A DNA stretch of 64,000 bases from the NCBI RefSeq assembly GCF_038396675.1, contig NC_088929.1:37392001-37456000 (forward strand), read 5' to 3'. Source of the DNA: Hydra vulgaris (lineage: Eukaryota; Cnidaria; Hydrozoa; Anthoathecata; Hydridae). Positions 32,635 to 46,000 of this stretch are shown here, one piece after another. Made by a program: the position numbers and the translations under genes. The first letter of the stretch is position 1; the number at the start of each line of letters is the position of its first letter. Under the pieces are notes generated by a model that had not been told where the DNA came from, searched no databases, and saw only the letters and a program-made list of their open reading frames with translations.

Positions 32635-34695
32635 TAATGAATATACAAAAAATAAAATAAAAACTGGAATAATAATATCTGATATATCAGATCATTTCCC
32701 AATATTTATAATCGCGCATAAAGTTGTCGACCACCCCTCAAAAAAATATTATTATTACAAATCGAATATTTAATGACATTTCTATGGAACTTTTTAGTAA
32801 TTCTCTATTTTCTGAAAACTGGGATGAAATTCTACAAATTCAAACCACAGATACTGCTTATAACAGTTTCCTTCGAATATTCAAAAAACACTATGATAAA
32901 GCTTTCCCGGTGGTAACAAAAATTATTAAAACTAAAACATTTATAAACCTTTGGATTACACCAGGAATAATAAAATCGTCAACAAAAAAAAACGATTGTA
33001 TGAAGTGTTTCTAAAAAAAAGAACTTATGAAAATGAATTAAGGTATAAAAAATATAGAGGTCACTTTAAATCAATTATAAAGCTTTCAAAGAAGTTATAC
33101 TATTCAAATAAAATAATAAAATTTAAAATCGATTCTCAAAAAACGTGGCAAGCCATCAAAGAAGTAATTGGAAAAAAAACACTTAAGCTAAATGGTCTTC
33201 CAAAAAAGCTAAACTATCATCATCAAGATATTACAAAAGAGTCTATAATTGCTAAAACATTGAGGTGTTTGTCAATGCAGGTTTAAATTTAGCATCAAAA
33301 TTAAAACACAGCGAGTTTAACAAGGAGAAATACTTGACTCCTAGTAATTCAATTATGGAAAATGCTGAGTTAACTGAAAAAGAATTATTAGATCCTGTGA
33401 GTTCATTAAAATTAAACAAAGCACAAGGATTTGATAATGTTAGTAGTAATGTTGTAATTAAATGTATTTTCTATATTAAAAAAGTTCTTTTGCATATATT
33501 TAATCTTTCGTTTAAACAAGGAGTCTTTCCAAAAAAACTTAAAATTGCAAGGGTAATACCAGTTTTTTAATCTGGAGATGATACTAATATTTCTAACTAT
33601 AGACCTATTTCCATTCTTCATCTCATTCAGATTATTTTTCAAGGTTTTGGCAAAAACAAGTTCACTTTAGGTGTTTTCATAGATCTTAGTAAGGCGTTCG
33701 ACACTGTTGATCATAGTATTTTAATTAAAAAGTTAGAAAACTACGGAATCAAAAATATAAACATAGCTTGGTTAAAAAGCTACTTATCTAATAGAAAACA
33801 ATATATTTCATTCGGGAATGAAAAAACAAACAATATGTCAATTACTTGCGGCGTTCCTCAAGGATCTATATTAGGACCACTTTTATTTTTAATTTATATT
33901 AATGATTTAAGCAAAGCTCCCAATATTCTAGATTCTATTTTATTTGCTGATGACACAAATTTATTTTATTCTCACAGTGATATAACAACATTATTTAAAA
34001 CGTTCAACATTGAACTTCTAAAACTAACCGAATGGTTAAATATGAATAAATATACAATTAATTTAACTAAAACTAATTATACTAGTTTTCACCGCCTCCA
34101 TAAAAAAGATAAAATCCCTCTTGCTCTTGCAAAACTTATTATTGGAGAATACATCGTAAAAAGAGAATGTTCAATGAAATTTCTAGGTGTAATTCTGGAT
34201 TAAAACATAAATTGGAAAGACCACATAAACATGATTGAAAAGAAAATTTCTAAAAATATTGGATTACTCTATAAAGCAAAACCATACATAGATCAATTAT
34301 GTTTGAAATACATATATTACTCATTTATTCATTTCTATCTGAATTATGCAAACATTGCCTGGTGCAGCACCAATAAGACAAAGACAAAAAAGCTAATTAG
34401 CAAACAAAAACATGCAATTAGATTATCAAATGCACACCGCTTCTCACATTCTAGACCGTTGTTTAATAATCTAGAAATATCAAACTTGTACCAAATAAAT
34501 ATATATCATTTGCTAATTTTTATGTATAAAACTAATAATAATACAATACCAAATATCTTCAAACCATTATTTAATAAAATTCAAAAAAAATACATGACTA
34601 ATTATTCAAGTAACAACTTTGAAAAACCCAAAATTATATATGAGTCAACCAAGTTCTCAATAAGTATTAGAGGACCTAATGTATGGAATAAGTAA
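32635..34695 (+). pseudogene. LINE family A ORF2, rest of endonuclease and reverse transcriptase
   Basis: Resumes with GIIISDISDHFPIF (end of the endonuclease). It then shows [57 protein letters not shown] and the catalytic FADDTNLFYS, followed by a thumb and C-terminal region ending RGPNVWNK. A deletion joins NYRPISIL almost directly to GKNKFTLG, removing RT core sequence. Stops at 33568 and 34201 and a one-base shift at about 34693 also disable it. Confidence 0.87.
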
Positions 34696-34909
34696 TAATA
34701 TTAAAACACTTACAACTCTTGAACAGTTTAAACAAAAGCTAAAACTATTACTTTTAAATAATAAAAAACAGAGAGTTTTTTTTAAATCTATTTATAAAAA
34801 TGTTATATTTGAAAATTAACTATTAGTGTATGCTTTGTTTGTTTGGAAAGGTCTAAAGTCTTTAATTATATACATTATATTCAACTATATTATGAAAAAG
34901 TATGTTTGT

Positions 34910-35314
<405 letters not shown>

Positions 35315-35738
35315 AGTGTCTTCTGATTATAAATTAACCTTTATGTTTTCATTTTTCATGTTTTCTTTTTTTGCTGTTGGTTTGGTTTTCTTGAATGATT
35401 TTTTAAAATTTTACTTTAATAACTTTGAAATTTGAATATATATAGCATTGCATGACCGTAAGTTAATCTTCATGTTATTGAGAAAAAACTACTACTTTAA
35501 CTTTTATTAAAAACAACTTTGAAAGACTTTAACTATTTTGCATTTTATATAAACTTCTTTGAAACATTTTTCTTTTTTCTCTCATTTTTAATTTTTAAAT
35601 TTAGATACAACATATTTATATAAATGTCTAGAAAAAACAAGGGACTTGGTGATAAGGCAAATCTGTCTTCTTTTCGTCCTTGCCATTTTTATATATATTA
35701 TAAAACACGGAACTTTTAAATATTTGTACGGCTAAAAT

Positions 35739-35741
<3 letters not shown>

Positions 35742-35772
<31 letters not shown>
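35742..35772. repeat. Poly(A) run
   Basis: About 27 adenines after TTAAATT. There is no LINE body attached upstream that I recognise. 35315-35741 is otherwise featureless. Confidence 0.7.
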
Positions 35773-35777
<5 letters not shown>

Positions 35778-35869
35778 TATGCAAGAAAAACCGTGTTAAG
35801 AGATTAAAATGGTGCAGAGATTACTTAAACTGAACTTTAGATTAATGGAAACGTGCCATATGAACATAT

Positions 35870-36451
35870 GGACAATATGTGCTACAATATAGTAATCGTG
35901 AAAGAATCTGGATAAAAAGGGGAACCATATAATCTAGAGTGTACACGTGCCACAGTAAAACATGACAAAAAGATCATGCTTTGCGGTGCATTTACTGCTC
36001 ATAGAGTGTGCAACCTGTACATAGTTACAGAAATCATGGACCAACATAGGTACCATTATATTTTAGTTCACCAATTAAAACCAAGTATAACACATCGCTT
36101 TCCAGATGGAAACTTTATATTTCACCAAGACAATGACCCAAAATATACAGCAAAAAAAAAGAAAAAAATGAAAGATATATGCAAAAGGTTGGAGTACCTA
36201 CCATTGAGTGGCACAACCACTTGATCTTAATCCAATCCACAGCACAACCACTTGATCTTAATCCAATTGAGAATCTATGGTTTATATTAGACTCTAAACT
36301 CAAAGACAGGAAACCTAGCAATGAAGATGAACTTTTGTTGACACTTTTAAATGGTTGGAATTTGCTGGAAGTTAACTTGCTGACAAAACTAATTGATGTC
36401 CACAGATGCCAGTCCGTTATCGATGCAAAAGATTATGCAACTGAGTATTAA
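35870..36451 (+). pseudogene. Tc1-like transposase C-terminal fragment
   Basis: Reads KGEPYNLECTRATVKHDKK, then CGAFTAHRVCNLYIV, FIFHQDNDPKYTAK (second catalytic Asp of DD34E), PLDLNPIENLW (final Glu) and a C-terminal tail to the stop at 36449-36451. A direct repeat of 'acaaccacttgatcttaatcc' at about 36213-36260 shifts the frame between the second Asp and the Glu. An in-frame stop lies near 35910. The DNA-binding half is missing. It is a dead Tc1/mariner copy. Confidence 0.85.
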
Positions 36452-36544
36452 AAATGATTATAATATTTAAAGACTGATTGAATTTCTATTTAGTTATAAA
36501 ACGGGAAAATGTAATTGTATTAAGTATTCTTTAATAAAAAACAA

Positions 36545-36546
<2 letters not shown>

Positions 36547-36584
<38 letters not shown>
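36547..36584. repeat. (TA)n tract
   Basis: About 38 bp of pure TA just before the fold-back element at 36605. Confidence 0.9.
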
Positions 36585-36586
<2 letters not shown>

Positions 36587-36604
36587 AATATTTATATTAC
36601 ATAT

Positions 36605-37625
36605 ATATATTCATGGATTTTTTGATGTTTTAGATATGACGCCATTGCGCTAACTCCAAACTTTAGTATGTTCGTACCTATGCCAAATGAGAAGGCTTGC
36701 AAAAATTTGGGATGGCGGAAGCCTAGGAATAAAAATGCTCGAAAACGCTTGCTTCCCCCTGCCCAAACGTGAGGGCACTGATGAAGTAAAACTTTCAACT
36801 TTACTTTCTTAACCTTTTCGTGACTTGTATGACGGTTCATAAACAATTTTAAATAATTCAAAACATATGTAGCAATTGGGGAAAACTTTAAACTTATCAT
36901 TGAAATGTGAATAATTTCTTAAGTTAATGCTTCAAACCGTTTGTTAATTGCCTTTACAGATCGCTCAAAAATCAATTTTAAAAAATGACTAAAAGTAGTT
37001 TAAATCATACTGATATAAATAAGATCCTTGATATTTTTTTTCAATGATATGGAGATTTTTTTTGTTTGATCACCACTATAAACGCCTCAGTTATTTTATA
37101 TCGAAAACGATATGTTTATGTATTTTTTCTTTATTTGTCTAAGGTTATATCAAGAAACAATTTTTTTGTTAATTCAACATGATATATTTTGATCATGTTA
37201 CTAAGATAGAAAATTTCTTAATATTCTGAAAGACAATTCTTTGACAAAAAAAAAAAAAAAACAGGGTCTTATTTGTATAATTCTGACTAGTAGTTTTTAT
37301 TTTATACTCTTTTAATTGATAATGATCCTATTTCGTTATTTTACGCGCAGTCAAATAGCTGTTTTTAATTCAGTCGCATAAGGGTTAAATTTAAAAAAAT
37401 CTTTCCATAAATTTATATTTAGTTTAAAAATGGTAAAGTTGAAAATTTTACTGCATTAGTGCCCTCACGCTTGGGCAGGAGGAGAAAAGGGGGCAAACGT
37501 ATTTACTTACTCCCAGGTCTCTGCCATCCCAATTTTTTCCAAGACTTTGCAAAGGGATGAACATACTTAAGTTTGCACAATGCATGAAAGTGTCTTATCT
37601 GAAACATCAAGAAATCCTGCGGGAG
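36605..37625. mobile_element. Fold-back element with ~200-bp imperfect TIRs
   Basis: 36605-36810 and 37430-37625 are inverted copies. They share 'gatgttt.agata', 'gtatgttc', 'ttgggatggc' and 'gtgagggcact', and 'aaagttgaaa' at the inner edge. The ~600-bp centre has no coding frame. The element lies 0.8 kb past the 3' end of PRMT5. 37626-38421 is non-coding. Confidence 0.75.
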
Positions 37626-38421
37626 CCCATGTGTATATTATAAATATTACATCTCTATTTCCACAAAAAACATTCATACTGTGTAAAGCATGGTGCCTGT
37701 TTTGTATTGAAGTATTACAACCTTATGTCTATTTAAGTATTACGTATATTTTAGAATGAACTACACCAAATAATCAGTTAATTAAATTATAAGTGTTTGG
37801 CCCTAGTTGAGCTTATCTGAGCTTTATTCTACCAAACATTTCAACATTTGAACATAAAATACTGAATCCACAGAACTCTGAAAAAATATGCTGCGAGTAC
37901 CAACCAGTACCGCCATGTATGCCAAAACAATCTTTTAACGTTGTAGATTCATACTTGGGGGGTTAAAAAAGTTTAAGTTTCTCGCTATACTTGCACATCA
38001 TACGAGGGTGATTTTCAATAAGAATTACTAAGGATAGATTTTTAATAAGAATTTCAGATTGAAATCAGAAGACCGATTCAAGAGTTAAATAAGATACTTA
38101 ATTTTGAGAGATATATTAGAGTAATTAAAAGAATAATTATTGTAAATATTTATAAAAGAAAAAATTAATGCAAAACTTATGTCATAACTTTTAGAATGCT
38201 TTAGCACCGTAAGAAGGATCATTTGTTAACTCGGCACCGTATTAGTATACTTAATATTCAGTTATAGAGAGTAATTTAAAATTATTTACACACTGTAAAA
38301 CTGGTTTAAAAAATAACATGATTGGGAAATAAAATAACATGATTTAAGAAAACGTTGAGAAAGGTTCGTAAAACTAAAAAGCCTAAAAAATCAATATAAA
38401 ACAATTATTCAACACTTAATT

Positions 38422-40302
38422 CTAAAAGAGTCCTATCCAGTACGATCGGCCACCAGGATTATGAATAGCAGTTTGTTGAGGATTAGTGAAACACCACTCA
38501 TACCAAACTTTAGTTTTTGACACTTTCCTCCAGAAATGTAAAGTCACTTTGCCACCGTCAGGACAATATATAGGAGTCTTAATTGGAAAAAAAGCAGGAA
38601 ACCAGCTAAACATTCCCGGTGACGACGAAAATGGGTGAATACTCAATACTACATCCTTGTACAGAACCATATCAAAAAAGCCCGCAACTCCATTAATCAT
38701 TGAACCCTTTTTAACGTCAAATTTTAATTCAACATAGCGCTGATTATTAATGGGATTTTCATAGTTAGGATGCACAAACTCAAAAACTGGTTTCGGTAAA
38801 TCTAAATAGTTGACATTCTGGAGTCGAACAACATACGGGCACTCAAAGTGTGACTCAGGCAATTTGCCGACTTCCTTACACGCTGACACTTCCGCAAAAA
38901 GTTTAGGAGAAGACAATGGACAAGCATAAGAAGTATATTTAGATGGTATACTAATACCATCTTCTTTTAGAAATTTTTGAGCTCCGTCTAAGCATTCAGG
39001 TGACAGTTCATTATCTCCAAACGAGCCTAATAACTCGCTGACTAAAATATCAGCTTTTTCTGGAGCAACATAATGTCGCATGTCAGACGAAACAACTGTG
39101 ACTAATCCATTCCATTCTTCTATATTTAATGTTTCAAGAGTTACTATTGCGTTAGGATTTTTTTCAACCGCATATAGTTTTACCTTCCGTTGAGCATCCT
39201 TAGCGGCATTAAAAGACGCTCTTACTAAGGGACCTCTACCAGCTCCAACTACCATGATAACCGTTGTAACATCACTGACTTTGTGATCAGGAACCCTATC
39301 GATTAGTGCTTTATAAACGGCGCGTTGGTACTCCGCATACTTTACTGGATCTTTTTCAAATACTTCGTAAGTCTGCGACTCCAAATTTTCCATCAACGGC
39401 TGCAGCGGGGTTTGTAAATAATCTTCATAACCTTTAGAAAATTGCTCTACGACATCGCTCGTATCACGAGTAGTATACAAATGATCTAAATACTGATAAT
39501 AAAAACTTATATTTTTATGTAGTACAGCTCCAGATATGATAAATTGGATTCCCAATTTAATAAATTTAGCTAACACTACTTGAAACTCTTTACTAAGAAC
39601 TGGATAGCCTTTTTTATTAGTAAGAAAAACATGAGTAGGAATAATGACTGCTTTAAGAGGTTCACCTAACCACCTTTTAATAACATCGTCATCTTGAATA
39701 GTTTTTGAGTTAAGTTCAAGAACAGGATTTAGTTTGCGATTATAGTCACAAAGATTGCGTATCTGATTCCACCACTGCCAAGAATCGTTGGCATAAATTG
39801 GTTCACGAGACCCTTCCTTTATATCTTTATTATCACATAAGTCATATAACGAATGCAACGGAACGTGAACCCATATTTGTTGAACATGAGTATGAAGAAG
39901 AGTATCGTTAATAATTTGAGCCATTTGGATATTATCGTGCAACTTCAAACGTATCATAACGGCAGGTAAACTAAGATGACAGGCAAAAGAAAGTTCTTGC
40001 TTAATTGCCATAATAGAATCACGTTGAATTTTAGGACACTTGGAGTCAACATTTATCCAGGTCGATATTTTTCCTACGACTAAACTGCTCCAGTCTGATC
40101 CAGGTAGCAACAAATCACATCTCGTAAATGCACCAGAACGTACCGGGCTATCTTGACTGTCGAACTCGCGTTTATATCGAGGATGAACAATCGGAACTGA
40201 GACAAAATCATAGCCAGAACCAGAAGCAAGTGTAAGTGCATTTCTTATGTCAGGAACGCAAGTGAAATCTCGGCCACAAGAAATATGATTCGAATTCGGC
40301 AT
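38422..40302 (-). CDS. PRMT5: Protein arginine methyltransferase 5, complete, intronless
   Basis: Type II arginine methyltransferase. With WDR77/MEP50 it makes symmetric dimethylarginine on Sm proteins, histones H2A/H4 and others, in cytosol and nucleus. The 626-residue frame (human 637) has an N-terminal TIM-barrel part, then the SAM-binding GAGRGPLV at 353-360 and VEKNPNA at 379-385. It also has SSDMR, the double-E loop SELLGSFGDNE (Glu423 and Glu432) and PSKYTSY. The C-terminal beta barrel ends in HNPGGRSYWIGLF. Phe315 in TYEVF matches the residue that favours symmetric dimethylation. All key residues are present and no frame breaks occur, so it looks functional. The absence of introns in a ~1.9 kb gene is notable beside its TE-filled neighbours. 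No poly(A) tail or flanking duplication is obvious. Confidence 0.96.
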   Translation of the reverse strand: MPNSNHISCGRDFTCVPDIRNALTLASGSGYDFVSVPIVHPRYKREFDSQDSPVRSGAFTRCDLLLPGSDWSSLVVGKISTWINVDSKCPKIQRDSIMAIKQELSFACHLSLPAVMIRLKLHDNIQMAQIINDTLLHTHVQQIWVHVPLHSLYDLCDNKDIKEGSREPIYANDSWQWWNQIRNLCDYNRKLNPVLELNSKTIQDDDVIKRWLGEPLKAVIIPTHVFLTNKKGYPVLSKEFQVVLAKFIKLGIQFIISGAVLHKNISFYYQYLDHLYTTRDTSDVVEQFSKGYEDYLQTPLQPLMENLESQTYEVFEKDPVKYAEYQRAVYKALIDRVPDHKVSDVTTVIMVVGAGRGPLVRASFNAAKDAQRKVKLYAVEKNPNAIVTLETLNIEEWNGLVTVVSSDMRHYVAPEKADILVSELLGSFGDNELSPECLDGAQKFLKEDGISIPSKYTSYACPLSSPKLFAEVSACKEVGKLPESHFECPYVVRLQNVNYLDLPKPVFEFVHPNYENPINNQRYVELKFDVKKGSMINGVAGFFDMVLYKDVVLSIHPFSSSPGMFSWFPAFFPIKTPIYCPDGGKVTLHFWRKVSKTKVWYEWCFTNPQQTAIHNPGGRSYWIGLF

Positions 40303-41060
40303 TATTTTATACTTATACTATAAAAGAATTTAAAAATGTCTACAATAAAAAACTACAACAAATGGTTACACAGAAATTATACACAAATGTTTCACCTAAG
40401 ATTATTGAAGGAGTTGTAATTATTAGTGGCGGATCGGATTTTTATATTTTGAAAACATTTTATCTTTTGAAAAATAAATAGGTAAAAAATTATCTAAAAG
40501 TAGAAAGAAAATTGAGTTATTTTATTATTGTCAATTCTTTTTTCAAATTACCTTAGCAATGCTCTTTGTTTTTATTATATTAAAAAAAAAAAAAAAAAAA
40601 CAGAGTTCAAGTTCAGCAAGTATTAGAATTTGTCACTTTGCCATAAAATGCCAGTCCGCCACCAAATATGGAAAAGAAAAATATTAACATACATAAAAAC
40701 TAAATCGCGAGCTACATTACATTACTAATAATGACATTACTGTCAGTAATTTTAAAATACATAAGTTTTCAAAAGACCCCACCACAAACCTTTTAGCGAC
40801 ACGCTCAACTTGTTTCTAAGTGTAGCAACTTAATGCAAAACACACATTTTTCTAATAAATTATTACCTACTTTAAGAGTTTTAAGTCAGTTATATTATGA
40901 CGTTATCATTTCAACAACTTCAAGTTATAACGTCAACTTATATACAAAATTATCATGTAAAAACGATACAAAATAAAAAAGAAGTAATGGTCATAATAGA
41001 TTTGTATTCTACAGTAACATTTCGTTATAAATAAATGAGAAGATATTAGAGTGTAGCATT
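40303..41060. other. Spacer between CCT2 and PRMT5
   Basis: 758 bp holding the CCT2 3' UTR and the PRMT5 5' flank, both genes on the minus strand. It contains an 18-A run at 40584 but no TIR or coding signal. Confidence 0.6.
40317..40328 (-). promoter_or_regulatory. Acceptor-like site upstream of PRMT5
   Basis: On the minus strand TTCTTTTATAG ends about 15 nt before the ATG. It is a candidate spliced-leader acceptor or the end of a 5' UTR intron. Confidence 0.45.
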
Positions 41061-42386
41061 CTAATGACAATCAGTCTCAGGCACCCTCTGTCGAGGAGGA
41101 GCTTTAATGATGTCATCAACACGAACAATCATTTCAGCAGCCTCAGCAGCAGATGTTAAAACACGAGATTTAACTTTATAAGATTCCGTTATACCCAGCT
41201 CAACCATATCTCCTATCTGCCCATTAACCATATCAAGTCCAGCAGTGTGATTTCCAGAAGTATGTGCAGCACGTAACTGGGATACCAATTCAGAACTGTC
41301 ATAACCTGCATTATCGGCAATAATAGTAGGTAATTGCCTCAAAGCATGAGCAAATGCTTCAATGGCCATAGCTTCTTTTCCAGGTGTCTCAGAAGCCAGT
41401 TTGTTAACTGCATTAGCCATAAGCATCTCAGAGCATCCACCTCCATAAACAATTCGAGTTTCTTTAACAGTTTGCTGAAGCACACATAAAGCATCGTGAA
41501 GTGAACGTTCTGCCTCATCTAAAATTTGTTGAGTAGCACCACGTAAAACAACACTACATGCCTCACCCAATTCGACACCAGAGAAGTATAATAACTTATC
41601 TTCACCGATCATTACTTCTTCAATCCGCTTACAACGTCCAAGTTTGACAAGTTCAGGGTTATGAAAAGTTGAAACAATTTCACCGCCAGTCACAAGAGCT
41701 AATCTTTCTACACCTTCAAAGTCAGCATGTTCAATCGCCATGACTCCAGCATCAGCAAAGAGCTGTTCTGGATAATTATAGATTAATTGACGATTAACAA
41801 AACAATTAATACCATGTTTTAAAATCAAATTTACTTTATCCTTCATTTTTTCTTTTTCGGCAAGCTCTAACTCGGCAACTTTTGCAACAGAGTCTACTCG
41901 TACACGTGAACCAAACACTTTTATTTTATCTGCATCCATAGCAGTATTAGCGATTAGGATTTTTGCATTTTCTATAACTTTGGGTTGATTATTCCCAATT
42001 TTTTTTTCCAAAAGAAATCCTTCAGCTAAATAAGAATCATTAAGAGAACCTCCAAGCTTTTTAATAACTTGGATTGCATCTAAATTACCACTTCCTTTTA
42101 ACCGCAATACTGCATTTACAGCTAAGGTTGAAAAATGTTCTTTGTGTTGAAACAGAATTTTTGAACTCAAAGTTGTTCTAGCAATGTTCATTAAGTCTTC
42201 TCTAAATTTTTCTGGATTCTTACCATTATCTTTAGCAGATTCTTCAAGAGCTTTTGATGCAGCCTTACAAGCTTTCCTCCACCCCTGGGTAATAGTTTGA
42301 GGGTGTATCTTCTGTGCTATCAGTTTTTCAGCTTCACGAAGAAGTTCACTGGCAAGTACAGCTACACTTGTTGTGCCATCGCCAAC
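41061..42386 (-). CDS. CCT2: CCT2 exon 3
   Basis: Acceptor AG at 42388-42387; begins GTT GGC GAT (V97-G-D). It encodes 441 residues to the stop, covering most of the intermediate and apical domains and the second equatorial part. Confidence 0.95.
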   Translation of the reverse strand, partial: VGDGTTSVAVLASELLREAEKLIAQKIHPQTITQGWRKACKAASKALEESAKDNGKNPEKFREDLMNIARTTLSSKILFQHKEHFSTLAVNAVLRLKGSGNLDAIQVIKKLGGSLNDSYLAEGFLLEKKIGNNQPKVIENAKILIANTAMDADKIKVFGSRVRVDSVAKVAELELAEKEKMKDKVNLILKHGINCFVNRQLIYNYPEQLFADAGVMAIEHADFEGVERLALVTGGEIVSTFHNPELVKLGRCKRIEEVMIGEDKLLYFSGVELGEACSVVLRGATQQILDEAERSLHDALCVLQQTVKETRIVYGGGCSEMLMANAVNKLASETPGKEAMAIEAFAHALRQLPTIIADNAGYDSSELVSQLRAAHTSGNHTAGLDMVNGQIGDMVELGITESYKVKSRVLTSAAEAAEMIVRVDDIIKAPPRQRVPETDCH

Positions 42387-42987
42387 CTAAAAAGAAATTT
42401 TTAAAAATGTTTACCTCATTAAAACACATGCTATAAGCACTTATAATTCTTTCTCTGAAACCAATTTTTATGCAAATATTCATTGTTTTGGAGTTTCTTA
42501 AACTTTCTAAGTTTAAAAAATTAGCTTAAAACCTGGTAAATTTATTTTAGTATCTGTATCCTATTAATAAAAATTTGTGCAAAAACCCTATTTAAGTTTT
42601 TAAGTCATTTTATCATTTGAGGAAAAGTTTTCTGTCGGTTTGAATCTAAACTTAGTTCTTCAGATACTTAGAAATTTATGATGCAACCTTGAATGTATCG
42701 CTGAATTTTGTTTAAAATTAAAGATAAATTCTAACTAGCACTAATTATTTTTAAGAAATATAAAAGTAAAAAATACAACCTCGGAATTAGAAAAAATGAG
42801 GTCGGCAATAATTTGCCGACCTCAATTTTTAGAGTTCGGCAAAAAAAATTCATTACAAAGGTCTTACCATAAAACATAGAAACGAGGTCAGCAATTCTCT
42901 GACCTCAATCATTTAAGATCGGCAGTTAGGTCAGCATTGCCGAATGCCGACCCTAATTCCGAGGGTTGGAGGGTTATCTAAATAATA

Positions 42988-43056
<69 letters not shown>

Positions 43057-46000
43057 AAATAACAACTTTTTAAGTCTTCTGTCAACCGGTTCCTTGCTCT
43101 ATAACTATTCTTTTTAAAAAGAAAAGTCAAACTTTTCATTAAGTTGGTGTTTATCTCTAAACCCTTCTCACACAGTAAACTCTGTTGTATGTTTAAGAAC
43201 AAGATAGTTTAATAGCTTATTTTTAAAAATTGATGAACGTTCATTACAAGGTATGACATTTAATAAATGCTACACAAAGAATGTTGTATATACAAATGTA
43301 CTAATCTATAAAAAAATTGTTTCCCTATTAAACACCAATTTTTTTATAAATAATTAAACAAAACAAACTTTGTTACTAAATAACCAGTTATTGTTACTAA
43401 AAACCCAGTTGTTACAGATTTTCTGAAAGATTTTATATGACTTTGAAATATCCATCACTAATTAAAATTACAGGAAATCTGTTAGCTTTTATAATATAAC
43501 AAACCAGGTTGTTTGATCTTTGTTTTTTAAAGTTGATAAACTTGCATTACAAGGTACATCAATGAAAAAATATTACACAAATAAGTAAAATTATCGAGAG
43601 AGGGGCAAATCTAAAATTGAAGTTTCAAATTATCCATTTGAATGTCAATGTTTCATGTTTTTTCAATCTTGTAAATTTTTTTAAATATAATAACATATAT
43701 ACAAAAAATCAAAACAAAACAGCTTAAGCAAAAAAGACTTGTAATTATTAGAAAAATTTACTTATATTACATACGATCCTGAATAAAACGTTATATAAGT
43801 GGATTTTTAAATATATATATTTTAATATATATATAAACAAATAACATTTGAGATGCAACCTGAAGATACTAATTTTGCAGAGATGCAACGTTAGCAGATA
43901 CTAATTTTGCAACATATTTGATATACGGTTTACAAGAGAGATCAGAAGTAGGAGTTAATCCTAGAAGATAAAGATTGAATGACTCATCGAGTACATCACC
44001 GTTCATAAATATAGGAAGATCTAAATTATTGCGATAATGAATGGCTGAAAAAAATTGAGTTTTATCTGCATTAAAGTTCACTAGCCACTGTGAGCCCCAT
44101 GCAGTAGCAGAAGTGAGATGCTTTTCAAGCTAAAATGCTCCCTCCAAGCAATCAGAGGGTGTTGGTTTCTTATCACGACAAGAATAAATGGTAGTATCAT
44201 CAGCAAACAATGCCACCTTAGATGTGAGAATATCTGGAAGATCGTTAATGTAAATTAAAAAGAGTATAGTGCCAAGGATAGAACCTTGAGGAACCCCTGA
44301 AGTTAAAGAATAAGAAGAAGAGTGTTGTTCATCGAGGGCAACTTTTATGTTACGATCAGAAAGGAAGGATTCAATGATCTTAAAGATGTTGCAGATACAC
44401 CATAAGAAGAAAGCTTATGGTGAAGACCAGCATGCTAAACTATATCAAAAGCTTTTGAAATGCCAAGAGTGATGGCCTTAACCTCTCCATCTTTATCAAA
44501 TGCACAATAAAACCTATCTGTTATTACTGTTAGCAAATCAGCTGTAGAATGAGAAGATCAAAATCACTATTGATGGTCAGAAAGTAAGTTATTAGATTCA
44601 AGATGAGAAATTAAGTGTTTGTTAATTAGAGATTCAAAAACCTTGCTTATGATAGGAAGAAGACTAATGGGACGGTAGTTAGATGAATCAGATCCCTCTC
44701 CAGAATTTTCGAAAATAGGGATAACAGATGCCATTTTCCAGCAGGCTGGAAAAAAAGACTCTGATAAGCACTTGTTGAATAATTTTAAAAGTATAGATGA
44801 CAGCTCCGGAGAACACTTCTGCAAGACTATAACAGATATGTTGTCTATGCCACAAGCTGTAGAAGAATCTAGGCAGGAAATCACTTTAGATACAGAAGCT
44901 GGAGTGATACGAACGTCAAGCAATATATCAACCTGTTTGTTGGCAATATCAGGTAGAACGCAACTAGCGGAATTAAGAGATGATATTGATGAAAAGTTTT
45001 TAGCAAACAATTCAGCTTTATCTTTAGGAGAGGTGACAAAATCTGAACCATACAAGAGAGGTGGAATTAAAGATTTGCCCTTATTATTGATACTATTAAA
45101 GATTCTCCAGAAGTCACGAAAGCCCAACTTTTGTGATGAAATACAAGATTTCATGACCTGAGAATAGTGGGCTTTGGCGTTAGACAAAACCTTTTTACAA
45201 TGGTTTCTAGCAGTAATAAAAAGACATTTGTTTTCTGGAGAGTTGTTTTGCTGATAGATATGGAAGTAATGGTTTCGATTGGCAATCACAGCAGCACAAT
45301 GTGAGGAAAACCATGGAGAAGAGTGAGGCTTGACCTGGAATCGTCGAGAGGGAATAAAAGTTTCCATGTGAGCCTAAATCCATGAAGTTATATTAGAAGC
45401 ACATTTGTCAGCAGGAAGACAAAAGATTTCTACCCAAGGGCCATCACAAAGAAAATCACGGAAAGAGTCCCAGTCATCTTTAAGGTAGTTGTAAGAGGTA
45501 CAATGATAGGGGGATTCAGATGATGAAGAAGAATGAGATATTAGTTTTAGAGTGATCAAACTATGATCAGAAGCACCTTAGGGTGAATATGGAGAAATGT
45601 AGCACTGACTAGGATCAGAAACAAGACATAAGTCGAGTAGAGAAGGTAAATGATTCAGGTTGTCTAGAAAGCCAGTTGGAAAGTTGACTATTTGAGTTAG
45701 GGATTGGGAAAGGCAAAAGTTGTGGGCTTTAATGCCTGCAGAGTCACTGACACTAGAGCCAAGCCATTCAGAGTGATGAGCATTAAAGTCACCGACAACA
45801 ACTATATTTGCTGATGGATAAAGAGAGAGGGCTTGGTCAATATGATCAGTAATAATGCCAAAAAGAGTGCAGTCTTGAGATGAAGGAGAACGATATAGAA
45901 CAAAGAGAAAGGCAATAGAGTGAAGTGGTGCTAAACGAAAGCACATAAAAGAATAATCTGTGGATTCAAACCTAGTTTCCCGCCAAATGGGTGAATTCTT

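Larger units (their letters stand above)
24970..34820 (+). mobile_element. LINE family A (CR1/Jockey-like), split by a DNA transposon
   Basis: One non-LTR element in two halves (about 24970-26700 and 32635-34820) around a 5.93 kb insertion. It has ORF1 (25070-25870), an endonuclease part (25923-26700 and 32635-32760) and a reverse transcriptase part (33265-34695). Stops at 26106, 33568 and 34201, and frameshifts near 26553 and 34693, make it inactive. The (TA)n tract at 34910 follows its 3' end. The exact 5' end is uncertain. Confidence 0.85.

Noticed and set aside
44772..45161. 129-codon plus frame, and its twin at 48303-48719 (-)
   Set aside because: Antisense to the LINE family B reverse-transcriptase region in both arms.
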